Origin: Poa pratensis
Taxonomy: Eukaryota > Streptophyta > Magnoliopsida > Poales > Poaceae
Direction: 5' to 3'
Assembly: GCA_947311845.1 (NCBI GenBank)
Contig: CAMZMU010000040.1
Location: forward strand, 51,607,557 to 51,671,556
Length of the DNA stretch: 64,000 bases
Positions 22,053-33,653 of the stretch are shown piece by piece. The notes beneath the pieces were generated by a model. The model did no database searches and was not told the origin of the DNA. It worked only from the letters and a program-made list of their open reading frames with translations. Position 1 is the first letter of the stretch; each line of letters opens with the position of its first letter. A program made the translations under genes and the position numbers.

Positions 22053-25000
22053 CTAGCCGATGTAGTACATGGGGTCGGGCAGCTTGAAGGTGCGGGTGCC
22101 CTCGGGAGCGCCAAGGATGTCGCTCCACTGGTCGCCGATGTTGCCGACGATGACGTACCCGGCGTCCTGCAGCTTTTGCCTCTCTCCGGACTTGTACGCC
22201 ACGGCGGAGCCCTTGAACCCGGGCTGCTTGAGCAGCAGGCTCATCCACCCGGAGAAGCCCTGCTTGCGGAGGTTGGCGACGGTGATGGCCCTCTGGTCCT
22301 CGGTCCGGCCCGTGAGGAACACCGGCTTCACGCCGATCGATAGCAGCTTGTTGTACAGCCGCTTCGTCTCCGGCAGGACAAGGGCGCTGCCCTCCAGCAC
22401 GTACGCGTTGAAGCTCGTCGCGTTGAACGGCGTAGTCCTGCGTGCGGACCACAATGGATTAACGACACAATTAATTTTTTTTACTGAAGAAACCATAACC
22501 ATGATCTTTGTTTGGAACACAGTAATTTTACAGAGTTTACATGTGCAACAATACATTTACTGCGAGATCCGCAATGCCATTACAAATCGAGGTTTTTCCA
22601 AGCATTTTTGTACGTTTCTAGGAGCTCTGTGCGTAACGCACGTAGTTGTCGACGATCAGACCCCAATGATAGAGGAACATGACCAAGTGGAGGGTATAAA
22701 CTAATCCACACAACACATATACCGACATAAACTCGTCGTCTCAATACCGTCACTGTCTGTTTGATGGAAACCGATGCCAGACTTTCACTTTTTAATTTCG
22801 CTACTTGTACTTAATTTCATCGTGCATCTCACTCACTCACCCATCTTGTATGCAGCAGCTTAGATATTGATAATGTTGATAAATACATCTACTGTTATTG
22901 CAGAGTTTACGACTTTCAGTAAGAGGTTGATCCCTTCATGGTTACTCGCTCTATCCACAAATAGATGTAGTAGAAAAATAACAATGTTTACAACACAAAT
23001 AGAACGTGACGCGCAAGCAGTGTGTCCGCCGCAAGCGCGCCGTCTACTCCACCCGCAAGGCTGTCCGTGCTGCGGCCCCTGCTCGCCGCAGCGACCGTCT
23101 GGCCTCCCGGAACAACGGCAAGTACGTCGATGCTGAGACCGAGGCTACTGTCCGGGCCGGGCGCTTCAACGTCTCCGACGCTTCTGACAGCCTCCAGGCT
23201 GCCGCTTATGCTGCCGGGTTCGACGACAGCGTTCCGGGCGCCATCCCGCTCCATCTCCTCCAAGACCTGGGCACCCCTTGCGGTGTCAGCGCGGAGGCGC
23301 TGGCCGCGGAGGGCGCGGTGCCCGCCTCGTCTGCATGATCTCCCTTGCTCGGCATCGGGCTCCCGTCCGTGAGGCGCTGCCTATCGGAGCCCGTTTCCTA
23401 GTTGGGCCCAGATTAGCTGGCCCTCTTAGTTTCTGCACGCGCGCAACTCCCGTCCTATGGGCCTCGTGCTGCCGGAGTTGTTTTTTTTTTTGCCTCTGAA
23501 CTCCCTGCGTGGGACTGTACTAGGCCTTGGCTCAGCTCGCTGATCTGTAACGGGACCCGGGACCCTGCCCGTCTCGATTAATCAATTTGCGTGCTTTTCC
23601 CTTTATCCCCTTTTGGTGTATCCCGTTTATCATATGATCAATCTTTCTTTCTTGCTGGAATCGTGGAACGCTCGTGGCCTCGGTGACCCTGTGAAATGTA
23701 CTAATGTCTACGCTGACATCCTTGCCGTCCTTCCGCAGTTTGTTACCCTTCAGGAGACTAAACTTGCTAACCCTGACACCCAAAAAATCCACTCTTTTCT
23801 TCCCCATAACCTCCGTTCCTTCGAAACAATTCCCGCCACTGGGACCTCTGGTGGAATCCTATCTGCCTGGGATCGGAACTCCTTCTCCCTCACGGTCGCA
23901 ACTTCCTCCCCCACATTCTCACAATCGACCTCTCCCTCAACTCTGACGGTTCCCGCCTTCGCATTTCCAACATCTACGCCCCCTGCACCCACTCCGACAA
24001 GCCTGCTTTCCTTCGCTCTCTTGCCTCCCACGACCCCGGTGACTCAGTCCCTTGGCTGATCGCCGGTGATTTAAACCTCTACCGTGACCCTGAAGACCGC
24101 AACAACGACAACTATAACCGTGCCGAGGTCGGCCTCTTCAACGACACTATCAACGATCTCTCTCTCATCAAACTCCCCCTTCGTGACCGCCGGTATACTT
24201 GGACCAACGGGCGCGCCGTCCCACGATGGTTAGGCTTGACAGAATCTTCATTAACACCGCTTGGAACACCCTTTTCCCGGCCTCTCACCTGACCTCTATC
24301 TCTCGCGACCTCTCCGACCACATCCCCCTCACCGTCTCTATCTTCACTCGCGTCCCCCGATCTAACATCTTCCGCTACGACCACACTTGGAGCCTCAACA
24401 GCCTGTTCGTTGCCTATATCCCCTCTATTTGGCACTCCACTTCCCGGTCTGATGCCACCGCCCGTATCGTTGCCCGTCTTCGATCTTGTCGGGCTTTTTG
24501 CAAAAAATGGAAGATGAAGTGATCCCCCCACCCTATCCGCGAGAAAAACTGTCGTGTCCTTATCAAACTCCTGGACGTTCTCGAAGAACACCGTCCCCTT
24601 ACCCTGCTCGAAGCCCACCTTCACACTCTTACCATTGACGCCCTCCACGTCTCCGTCCGTGAACAGACATCTTACTGGAAAACCCGTGCAAAAATCCGCC
24701 ATGCGATTGAAGGCGACGAAAACACTGCCTTTTTCCACGCATCTGCCACCACGCGGCTTCGGAGGAACTCTATTCCGACGCTCGACTCCGATGGTGCCTC
24801 CTTCTCCTCCCACTCCGATAAAGCTACGATCCTTCACACTTTCTTCTCTGGCCTTCTAGGCTCGGCCCAACCCTGCTCCTGGTCCTTTGATGTAGTAGAC
24901 CTCTATAGAGGTCAACCTTCACCGGGCCCCGGGCTCTCGGCCCCTTTCACCCCTGACGAAATCAAGGACGCCTTCCACGACATGAACAGGAACTCCAGTC

Positions 25001-28000
25001 CTGGTCCCGACGGTTTTGGACCTTCCTTCTTTGTGAAGTTTTGGACTCGTGTCAGCCCTGACATCAACAGAATGTTCTCCGACTTCTTCGACCACACCAT
25101 GGACCTCTCCCGTATCAACCGCGCTTTCCTCGTCCTTCTTGCAAAAAAGGACACTGCAACCATGCCCAACGACTTTCGGCCCATCTCTCTTCAAAACTGC
25201 GTAATGAAAGCTATCACCAAGGTTCTCACTAGCAGACTGCAACGCTCCATCCATTCCCTGGTTGACGCTGACCAGACTGGGTTTCTCCAGGGGAGCTGCA
25301 TCTCGGAAAACATTGTCTACGCAGCTGACCTTGTGCGTTGCTGCCACATGCGTAAAGCCCCACTGTGGTGTTTAAGATTGACTTTCGGAAAGCCTTCGAC
25401 TCCGTCAACTGGGAAAGCCTCCTCCTGATCCTGCGTGCTCGGGGTTTCGACGATCGCTGGTGCCGTTGGACGATGGACATTTTCAACACAAGCCACGCCT
25501 CGGTTATCCTCAACGGTGTCCCTGGCAACTGGATCCGGTGCAAAAATGGGCTCAGGCAAGGTGACGCCCTCTCCCCTTATCTGTTTATCCTCGTCGCCGA
25601 CGTCCTCCCATAGCTGATCCACAGAGCCTTCCACTCCCGCGGCCTCTGCCACCCTCTCGACCCCTCTAGTCCATGCCCTGTCCTCCAATACGCCGACGAC
25701 ACCTTGATCCTTTCTCGGGGCGACCCCGAGTCCATCACGTGTCTGAAACGGGTTCTCGACGATTTCGCGGCTGCCACCGGTCTCACGATCAATTTCCACA
25801 AGTCCTGTTTTGTCCCGATGAACGTCAACCCTTCCCTCGTCGTGAGCATGGCCAGTACTCTTGGCTGCCCCATCTCGTCCATTCCACAACCCTACCTCGG
25901 CCTCCCCCTTTCCCCTCTCAAGCTTCCCTCCTCTGCTTTCGCCCCTCTCCTCTCCTCTATTGATAAAAGACTTTCGGGGTGGCGTGCGTCGCTCCTTTCC
26001 TCTGGTGGACGCCTCGTCCTCTGTAGCTCTGTCTTGAACAACCTCCCTACCTACTTCATGTCCTCCTTCCTGCTGCCCGCTGGTGTGATCGAGGCCATTG
26101 ATAAAAGGCGTCGTGCGTTTTTTTGGACGGGGAAGGACTCAGTTTCGAGTGCTCGTTGTATAATTGCTTGGGATAAAGTTGTTTTGTCTACGCAGGTTGG
26201 CGGCTTCGGGATTCGGGACCTTCGACAGCAAAACTTGTGCCTTCTCCTTCACTTCGTGGACCGCCTTCACCAACCTGGTGAGTTGCCATGGAAAAACTGG
26301 TTTTTTCAACGGTTGACTCGGGACCTCGGTGACACCCCTACAAAACCCTCCTTCCTAGATAAAATCGTTGCCTCTTGCCTCCCTATATAACGTGCTCTTA
26401 CCCGCGTCGACCTTCGAGACGGGCATCGCTGTGCTTTTTGGTTTGACAGGTGGACTCCAGGTGGCGCCTTGTACCTGCGCTTCCCCACTCTTTTCTCCCA
26501 CTGCTCGCGACCTCACGCGACGGTCGCTACCGTTTTGGGCTCCGGCCTAGAACTCCAGCCGCGTCTCTCCGCCGCTGCTTCGGTCGAGCTCGAGGAGGTC
26601 CGGACCATCATCGACGCTGCCTTCCGCTCTGATGGCCATGACATCCGGTACATGGCCAACGGCGGTGCTGGGCGCCCCCGTTCACGTCCCGTGCGGCATA
26701 CCGACTGCTGGCTCCTCCTCGACCCCTGGACTCGGACGCTTGCACCAGCTGGGCTCTCCGCATCCCTACAAAGCTCAAGATTTTCACTTACCTTGCCGCC
26801 ATCAACCGGCTAAGCACCCGTGCCAACCTGTACCACAAGCACTGCGCTCCATCGGACTCCTGCGAGGCATGCGGCAACGAGGAGACCGGATACCACTTGT
26901 TCTTCGTCTGCCCCGTGGCTGTTGCGGTCTGGAACCAGCTCCTGGTCCTTCCTCCCGCGGCTGACAGCTCCATCTGGGAGACCGCCTCCCCTACTCTGGC
27001 TCCCCTGCACATTTGGCGCTCGACATTTGCTGCCATCCTTTGGCAAATCTGGAAGGCAAGAAACGATCTTGTTTTCAACGCCAAGACCACTGCCCCGTCG
27101 GAGATCATCCGTCGAGCAGCCGAGGATCTGTTGCTTTGGTCCGGCAGGTTTATTACTGATGATCGCCCTCACCTCGAACGCCTGCGTGCGTTCCTTGTAA
27201 ACAGAATAATGTAGCACTAGTCTGATTCTCTCCCCCTTGTTTTTCTCTAAACTTCATTTGTAAGGGCAGCCAAGCCCTCCCGTTTTCGAGTATATGCAAC
27301 AACCGGTTAGTAAGTATTTGAGATGTTCTAGATACATCAAATTAATATCACTAGATACATCTCGAATGTAGTTTCATAATATACCAATTTAATGTCGTAA
27401 ATATTGCTACAATTTTTAGTAAGTATTTGAGATGTTCTAGATGACAAATAAATATTGGTACCGTTTTTTCTTCCTCCTTTTTTGTTTTCACGCTCGATGT
27501 TATACTATTTGTCCTCTAAAAAAACTAGCATGTAGATTCATTCCAATATTGATCAATTCCAATTTTTGTTGTAGGTATGATTTTTTTTTTTGAACAGGGG
27601 TTGGTCCCGAAGGACCGAAAGCTTTCATTCACACATTCGTAGGTGGAAATACAAATTACATCAGGGACCAAATGAAAAAAAATTACAACCAGGTCCACAC
27701 TTTGCACCAACGACCCTATATCTAATTTTCAGAACGCAATCAGATCCAGCTCCTTCTCGACTTTAATTAACTTGTAGTGCACCAGATTTTATAAATGTTA
27801 TTTTTATGCACAAACACACGCTAGCCGTGCTCACCCAAACACGCTTGCACATTATTATTATTATCATGAATCGAACACAATTATTGTATGATGTTCATAT
27901 ATGTTGATTAGAATGTTTACAGAAAAACATTTCAGACTTTTTCAATCTTAATAAAATAACAAGAAAGTCTTTTGCATGGTCAATGAAAAAAAATTACAAA

Positions 28001-28966
28001 AGATCACCCAAAAAATCTCGGCCAGCACATGCGCATCAGGTCACTATCTCTTCTAACTGGCATATGTGTTTTGTCCGTCATTGACAGGGCATATGGCCAT
28101 ACTGGACGTCTCTGTGTTTTGAGATGGCTAGCATGTCCAAACCATACCTTTTTATGCCTAATTTCAAGTTTAATACTAGTTTTTTTCGATAAAGAGATCT
28201 TTATTACTTAAAGAGTTTTAAGTTTAATAGTAGTATTCCCTCGGATCCGATTTAAGTACCGTACTAAAATAACTACTCACGTACAATTGCTAGGAGAACT
28301 AGCGACAGATATTTCGGAGTGGAGGGAGTATATCTTTCCCCTTTTGTCATGAGACTATGAGAGATCTAGTGCTACAGCCGCTTATATATGGTGCACTCGC
28401 GTTAACCATATTTTTTAAGTTATCTTTTAGAAGGAACAGTCAGATTTCACTTTATCTGAACGTACGACAAGATAAGTGCAAGTCCTTTATAAAATGCAGC
28501 TACAAAAATAGCAAGAAATAATATTGAATACACAAAGTACGTACCCGAAGCCGTGCTTGGCGTAGTAGGGGAGGTTGGAGAGCGAGGTCTCGTCGATGTC
28601 AAACACCCACACCTCCTTGCCCTTGCCGGCGAGCTTGAGGGTCTCGGCGTAGGCGAGGGCCTCGTCGACGACGATCTTGGAGTCCCGGCGATAGTGGCTG
28701 CCGAGCATGTAGTGGCCGACGTAGCCCTCGCAGTTAGCCGGGACCGTCTTCCAGTCTCGCACGTTGTGGGTCTCCACGCCGAGCACCCAGCTGTCGCAGG
28801 CCACGCCGGCGCGGCTCGCCAGCTCCCTGCCTGAGCCCAGCAGCGGCCGCAGCGCGTGGATGACGGGTACCCTCTCGGTGGCCGCCGCGGATGACGGCAC
28901 CCAGGCGCTGCAGGAGCCCACGAGAGCTATGGCCACCAGGAGGAGTATTGTCCTAGCCATTGCCAT
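22053..28966 (-). CDS. Class B acid phosphatase / vegetative storage protein-like, copy A
   Basis: Two exons, 28545-28966 and 22053-22437, join in phase 2 (FG|TTPFNA) to give 268 aa. The start ATG is at 28964-28966. The N-terminus MAMARTILLLVAIALVGSCS is a signal peptide, so the product should enter the secretory pathway. HAD-superfamily motif I is FDIDETS (catalytic Asp123 and Asp125), with later blocks FLTGRTEDQR, AYKSGERQKL and GNIGDQWSDILG. The C-terminus KLPDPMYYIG is typical of plant acid phosphatase/VSP proteins. The single 6.1-kb intron (22438-28544) is inflated by a 4.3-kb antisense LINE and smaller insertions, but both splice sites are kept. Copy B at 33.65-35.79 kb is a tandem paralogue with an identical exon 2 length (385 nt). 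The protein looks functional; efficient splicing is not guaranteed. Confidence 0.88.
22990..27295 (+). mobile_element. LINE inserted antisense in the acid phosphatase copy A intron
   Basis: Plus strand, about 4.3 kb. A short ORF1 end at 23006-23338 (110 aa, basic) is followed by ORF2. The endonuclease begins LLESWNARGLGDP at about 23650, with LQETKLA, then IAGDLNLYRDPED in another frame. RT follows, with NSSPGPDGFGPSFF, FKIDFRKAFDSVNW, GLRQGDALSPYL and QYADDTLILS near 25.69 kb. The zf-RVT stretch (CEACGNEETGYHLFFVC, near 26.86 kb) ends with a stop at 27212-27214. Several frameshifts and stops (for example after DVLP at 25611) make it inactive. There is no clear poly-A tail or duplication. GC content is high and C-rich, unlike the other LINEs here. 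Confidence 0.85.
27580..27763 (-). mobile_element. Short retroposon 3'-end insertion in the copy A intron
   Basis: About 184 bp, absent from the matching place in the copy B intron (near 34785). It begins with an 11-T run, which is a poly-A tail on the minus strand, followed by GAACAGGGGTTGGTCCC. No duplication was found. It is probably a 5'-truncated LINE or SINE end. Confidence 0.55.
28180..28219 (-). mobile_element. 40-bp LINE 3'-end micro-insertion with target-site duplication
   Basis: The insert matches the 3' terminus of the LINE family at 4979 (T-run, CGATAAAG, then CTTTATTACTTAAA). It is flanked by AAGTTTAATACTAG (28166-28179) and AAGTTTAATAGTAG (28220-28233). The copy B intron has a single AAGTTTAATAT at the same place, near 35.13 kb. 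Confidence 0.85.
28237..28329. mobile_element. Degenerate Stowaway-like MITE in the copy A intron
   Basis: Ends resemble ATTCCCTCGGATCCG and CGGAGTGGAGGGAGT with TA at both sides, the pattern of Triticeae Stowaway (mariner-like) elements. Imperfect TIRs make the call moderate. Confidence 0.5.
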
Positions 28967-29004
28967 TGTTGTGCTTCTTGAGCTTCAATGTGCAGAACAG
29001 CCTG

Positions 29005-29012
29005 TTAAATAG
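29005..29012 (-). promoter_or_regulatory. TATA box of acid phosphatase copy A
   Basis: In gene orientation CTATTTAA within ATCCTATTTAACAGGCT, about 40 bp upstream of the ATG. The same string is kept upstream of copy B, which supports it. Confidence 0.6.
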
Positions 29013-29195
29013 GATAGCAATGTACAGGGTGTGTGAGCTTGACGGAGACTAGCTGACAAAGAAGGGGCGCGTGACATTGTCGGGGTCTCGCAGCGTGGAT
29101 CATGAACACGTCGAGATTTTGTAGGACATTAGCTACACGGTTACTGGAGGAGTGGGGCGGAAAGATACGCTGTGCAAGATGTGACTCGATCAGTG

Positions 29196-29367
29196 GCGGA
29201 TCCAGCTGAACATACAGGGTGGTCCAACCATGTAATTCTTCGTATAAAAATATTTATTTTTAAATTTCCTCTGTAATACTCTAGACAGTATATAGGATAC
29301 ATGGAAATCACAGGGTGGTCCATGGACCACTCTGGCCACCCTTTGGATCCGCCAAAGGACTGATCGA
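29196..29367. mobile_element. Probable hAT-type MITE
   Basis: Left end CAGTGGCGGATCCA and right end TGGATCCGCCAAAG form inverted repeats, and the interior is AT-rich with GGTGGTCCA copies. A near match, GACTCGAT and GACTGATC, flanks it. It is not seen upstream of copy B. Confidence 0.55.
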
Positions 29368-29615
29368 CAGTGTTAGCTTGTGGACAGCAAGTAGAGGGCC
29401 AGACAAGCTATGCATGCAGCAGTATACAGCTGCAACCTGCAATGCCGTCGGCACAATGTTATCCTAGAGGGTGTGGGTTGGGGATTCGTGGTGAAACTAA
29501 AACAGGGGCCTATCAATAATCAGTATGTGCATGGTTCGTTAAGCCAATCGTAATATATTAGCAATTCACTAATTCTAAAGAGAGAATGACTTAGAACGAA
29601 AGTTAATTCCCAACT

Positions 29616-30870
29616 TTTTTTTTAATAAAGAGAGTCCCCCCTCCGATTTCTATTAATAGAAACCAGGCAACTAGTAGTTCACTACAGGAAAGTAAAGAAA
29701 GCAGTAAAGTTACAATCAGCACCAATACTAGCACACACCCAAAGAAGTTGTGGAAGCGAGGCAAAGCCTATCATCGTTAACGGCAACCTAGCAAACAAAA
29801 TACAAACAAGCAGAACTGAGAAAAGCTCCCAGCGACCATCATCAGAATTCATCTCTCCAGTGAAGCGCAATTTGCTGGACAACATCAATCATGTCGAAAT
29901 CAAACCGCAATCCGAAGCACGCCGGGACGCCATCCTTTCGAAGCATGGAAGGCTTCACTTGCCACCCGTTCTACTAGCCTTGCTCCCCACAGCAGCGCCT
30001 CTTGGTTTACCTGTTTTGTCTATAGAATAGCCCAAGAACTGATTAGATGAGTAACCGAATGAATTATTGCAAACGGATCATTTATTTTTTTTCCTCTCGA
30101 AGCAAATCGCGTTCCTGGCATTCCATATTGCCCAGAACATCGCTCCTACCCCAGTTAGAACCATTTTCCTGTTTTCTTTATCAAATTTATGTAACCATGG
30201 TCCAAACACTTCCTGAATCGATGTCGGAAGCGACTGAAAATTGAAAGCACATCTAAAAATACTCCAAATTAATTTTGTTGTGGAGCAAGATAGAAGAAGA
30301 TGCTCAACTGTCTCCGGCTGCCCGCAGAAAAGGCACTGTGGGCTGCCGGTCCATCCTCTCTTCAAGAGATTATCTCTGGTCAGATACTATTTTTTTAAAC
30401 CAGCCATAAAAAGATTTTTATTTTATATGGAACTTTAGCTTTCCACATAAATTTATGAGGAAAGCCTATCTCATTTAGACTAAGTTTTCTGTACAAAGAT
30501 TTAACTGTGAAGACCCCATTTTTATTTACATCCATTTAATTTTATCAAGAACAAATGTATCTCTGAAATCAGACGCAAACCTGGAGATTCCCAGTTTTGG
30601 TCTGGTGTTCTTAGTGTGAAAGATATCTTTTATAAGAACTGTAAAAAGTTGGTTGGACATGGAGAGAATACGAGATTTTGGGAGGACTGGTGGGTAGATG
30701 ATAAACCCCTCAAGGATAGATGTCCGAGAATTTATAACATCTGTCGGGAAAAAAATATCACGGTGGCGACGGTTATGAACATGGTTGGGGTTCCTTAACC
30801 TTTAGGAGAACGTTGCTAGGAGATACTTTGCTGTTGTGGGAAAATGTTAAGCAATCTTGCAATTTGAGAA
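29616..30870 (-). mobile_element. LINE copy with internal inversion (twin-priming structure)
   Basis: The part at 29616-30540 lies on the minus strand, with its 3' T-run at 29616-29627. It carries a zf-RVT region (GSPQCLFCGQPETVEHLLLS near 30.33 kb) preceded by FTVKSLYRKLSLNEIGFP near 30.45 kb. At about 30540 the orientation flips. On the plus strand, 30540-30870 encodes the segment that normally comes just before it, with SQFWSGVLSVKDIFYKN, TRFWEDWWVDDKPLKDR and RRTLLGDTLLLWENV. The two halves are adjacent in LINE order but head to head. This is the hallmark of twin-primed insertion. Stops are present and it is inactive. Confidence 0.8.
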
Positions 30871-31163
30871 AGAGATTAACTGTAAGTCCTGGCCTTGGAA
30901 ACAAACAATTACCGGATTAAGAGCAGAGAAGACCGGCCAGTTGGAGGTGAGAATCAAGCTCGTGTAGGTTGCCGGTGCATGGACGGCGGCGCGGTAGGCG
31001 GCGGTGTGTACAGATGTAATCGAAACGAGCGTGCTTTCGGCTGCATGGACGGTCAAGCCGAGCGACAAAGCGGCGTTGGGTCTTTTTATGGGGAAATCCA
31101 TGCTTTTTTTAACAGCTTTATGGGAAATCAGGGTTGGCGAATATACAGGAAGACTCGCGTGTT

Positions 31164-31993
31164 ACCGTTCTCCCACCTTATCCGCTCCGCTACAGTAGAG
31201 AGAGGCGGAAAAGGAGGCGACCGCGCGTGCTTGCTCCCGCCGGCGAATCCGCCGCTCCCCTCTGCCTCCGACCGCCGTTCAGGCGCTGTGAGGTAGGGGA
31301 GCCCCGGAGGCTGCCGTGCGTGTATAGTTAGGTGTAGGTGTTAGGTGTGCGTGCCCGGACGGCGCTGCCGAAGACGGAGATGGTGGCGTCGGTGTGGTGG
31401 GCGTGGTGCTTCCCCTCCTTTCTCTGTTCCGGCCTCGATGCCGGGGAGGCCGTGAAGCTTCGTCGGGCGCTCTCCTCCTTCCTTGCTTCTCCGGCCGGCC
31501 GTGGCGGCGAGGGGAGAAGCTGGAGGTGGTTGGGCGTCCGTTTTTGTTGCAGGTGGTGCTGCTGGTCTCCTCTGGTGTTTCTGCTCTGGCCTGCCGTGGT
31601 GGTGAGGGGAGTGGGCTCTGGAGGTGGTGTGGGGTGGTGCTGGTGGTCTTCGTCGCCGGCGTCGCGGCTGGAAGTTGGGTGGAGGTGGGGAGATGGCGCT
31701 GCGGCCGTGGTCGTTCATCGAGGTCAGATTCCGGCGCTTCGCGGCGGATGGATTTTGCGGCCTTCTACAACGTGTGGGTGTGCCTTCTTCCCAGCGGACG
31801 GTGGTACGGCGTCGTCGCCGGCGACTAGGAGCTTTGGGTGCGGCTGAGGATCCAATCGAGTTTCTTCACGGTGGCTTTGGGTGCTTTCTGCACTTTTATG
31901 GGGTTTCTTTGTAATTTTCTGTTTCTTTGGGGACCTGTCCGTAAAGTGCTGAGCCTCCTTTTTATGAATTGGATCCTTCCTTCAAAACAAAAA
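31164..31993 (+). mobile_element. GC-rich retroposon family R, copy 1 (full 5' end)
   Basis: 830 bp, ending CCTTCAAAACAAAAA and flanked by a perfect 15-bp duplication, GAAGACTCGCGTGTT, at 31149-31163 and 31994-32008. The 5' end contains CTACAGTAGAGAGAGGCGG, shared with copy 2. The middle (GCTGCCGAAGACGGAGATGG onward) is shared with copy 3. Open frames exist because of high GC, but none is conserved in an obvious way and no domain is recognised. It is likely a non-autonomous element mobilised by LINE machinery. Confidence 0.85.
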
Positions 31994-32008
31994 GAAGACT
32001 CGCGTGTT

Positions 32009-33067
32009 GCTACGTACGGCCGGCTGCGCGGATCGGTGCCTTGCTAGGTTCGCAGAACTGGCCATAGTTGTTCTGGCCCATGTACCCGGTCTGGGCTGCT
32101 AGTACCTAAACTTCCTAAAATATAACCCATGGAAATACCATACACTACATGGGCCATACTTATTATATTCACTTGAGTGTCGTGGTTTTAAACTAAACTC
32201 GGTTCAAAACGACGACACTTACTTCGAATTGAGGGAGTAAGAATAATTATGGCCGGTAGCCCACCCATGTAAAATGTGTTCTCGCTTCTGTCGCTGAGTG
32301 AAACTTCATGGTTGACTTGGTAGTTCTTCCACTCGTATGAAAGTAGTCATAAATCATTTCCCCAACCATTTTGACGCTACCATTGAATAAGATCTTGCTC
32401 ACTTCTATCCATAGGGGGCACAACAAGTTAGGGCGTGTTTGGTTGCCCTGGCATAGAATTTGGGCCTCCTGCATGCGTACAATGATGCACAAAGTATGTC
32501 ATAAGCTTAATGGAAACAAAATGAAGTTAGGTTATCTAGTTGAAATCAAAATAAATACCACCATTTGATAGCCCTCCCCGAGAAGATCAAGATAGATATG
32601 AAAATTAATCTAATCGGATTTTTTTTAGATTATTCTGGTCAGATCTTGGGCGTGGGAGTTACGACGAAATTCAGAGAATCTTGCGTTGATGACTAGTGTT
32701 TGCTTGCACCAAACCACCTTCAAGATTGTCTGAAATAAAAAAGTGACGAGAACGAAAGCTCCTCGTCTTTTCGAGTTGAATAGTTTACTTTTTTTCAATG
32801 TTAGGGATATCGCTTATCGGGAACTTATTGGTCGACCCAACATAAGGGGTAAATCGGCCGGTTTATCAGCATCTCGGCCGATTTATCGGCATATCGGTGG
32901 ATTTATCTTATCGTTCAGACACCGAGAAGCGATAAATCGGCCGATTTATCGGAATACCGGAACATATCTTGAACCGTGCTTTTTTTGGATCATCTAAATC
33001 CGAGATAGTATGGGATATCTAGATAATTTAGAACAAAATCAGTTGCATGGCGCCGTGCTAGTAAGTA
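32009..33067. other. Duplicated upstream flank and intergenic spacer
   Basis: 32030-32430 is similar to 36960-37480, marking the far end of the tandem duplication. Inside 32850-32955 are repeated palindromic ATAAATCGGCC-type motifs, including a perfect 22-bp palindrome at 32930-32951. No gene was recognised. Confidence 0.6.
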
Positions 33068-33190
33068 CTCCCTCCGTCCCAAAATAAGTGTCTCAAAGTT
33101 GTCCAAAAGTGAATGTATCTATACTTGTTTCATGTCTAGATACATTTATTTTTTGACAAATCTAAGACAGTTATTTTGGGACGGAGGGAG
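33068..33190. mobile_element. Stowaway MITE, 123 bp
   Basis: Perfect-looking TIRs starting CTCCCTCCGTCCCAAAATAA, ending GGGACGGAGGGAG, with TA duplication on both sides (33066-33067 and 33191-33192). Confidence 0.9.
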
Positions 33191-33653
33191 TAGTAAGTAT
33201 GCCGTCCCAGTCTAGAGGGCCATGCAAAAAAAAAGTGGACCCGAGTACGTTGACATGGTGTGGTCAACAGGGTGGCATGACGCCTTTGACCAGGACGTTA
33301 TACTGTTTGCATTGGCGTTCCAGGTACGGGCTACATGGAAAAGGGTCAAAACGTGGATTATTTTCCAATCTAGCTAATTTTATGTTCATATTTCAAATTT
33401 AGGACAAATTTCACAGTCGTATATATCATCCCTTCTAGTACTAGATGTACTCCGTACTCTGCGGAGCACTTCAGCGAATCGGTCTCAAACTGGACATGTG
33501 GACACCATGGGTTTAAGCAGCATGCAGACTCCCCGCACCACGCTTAAAAATACATGTAATGTGATTATTATTAATGAAGCATGAATATAAGAGCATGGAG
33601 CTAGCTTATTCATCACAAGCAATCAATGGCGGCAGACCGGAGCTGGAGCTGGT

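Noticed and set aside
22054..22704. 211-codon plus-strand frame opposite acid phosphatase exon 2 (and its twin at 33670-33858)
   Set aside because: It is the antisense shadow of a conserved exon; the minus-strand protein carries all family motifs.
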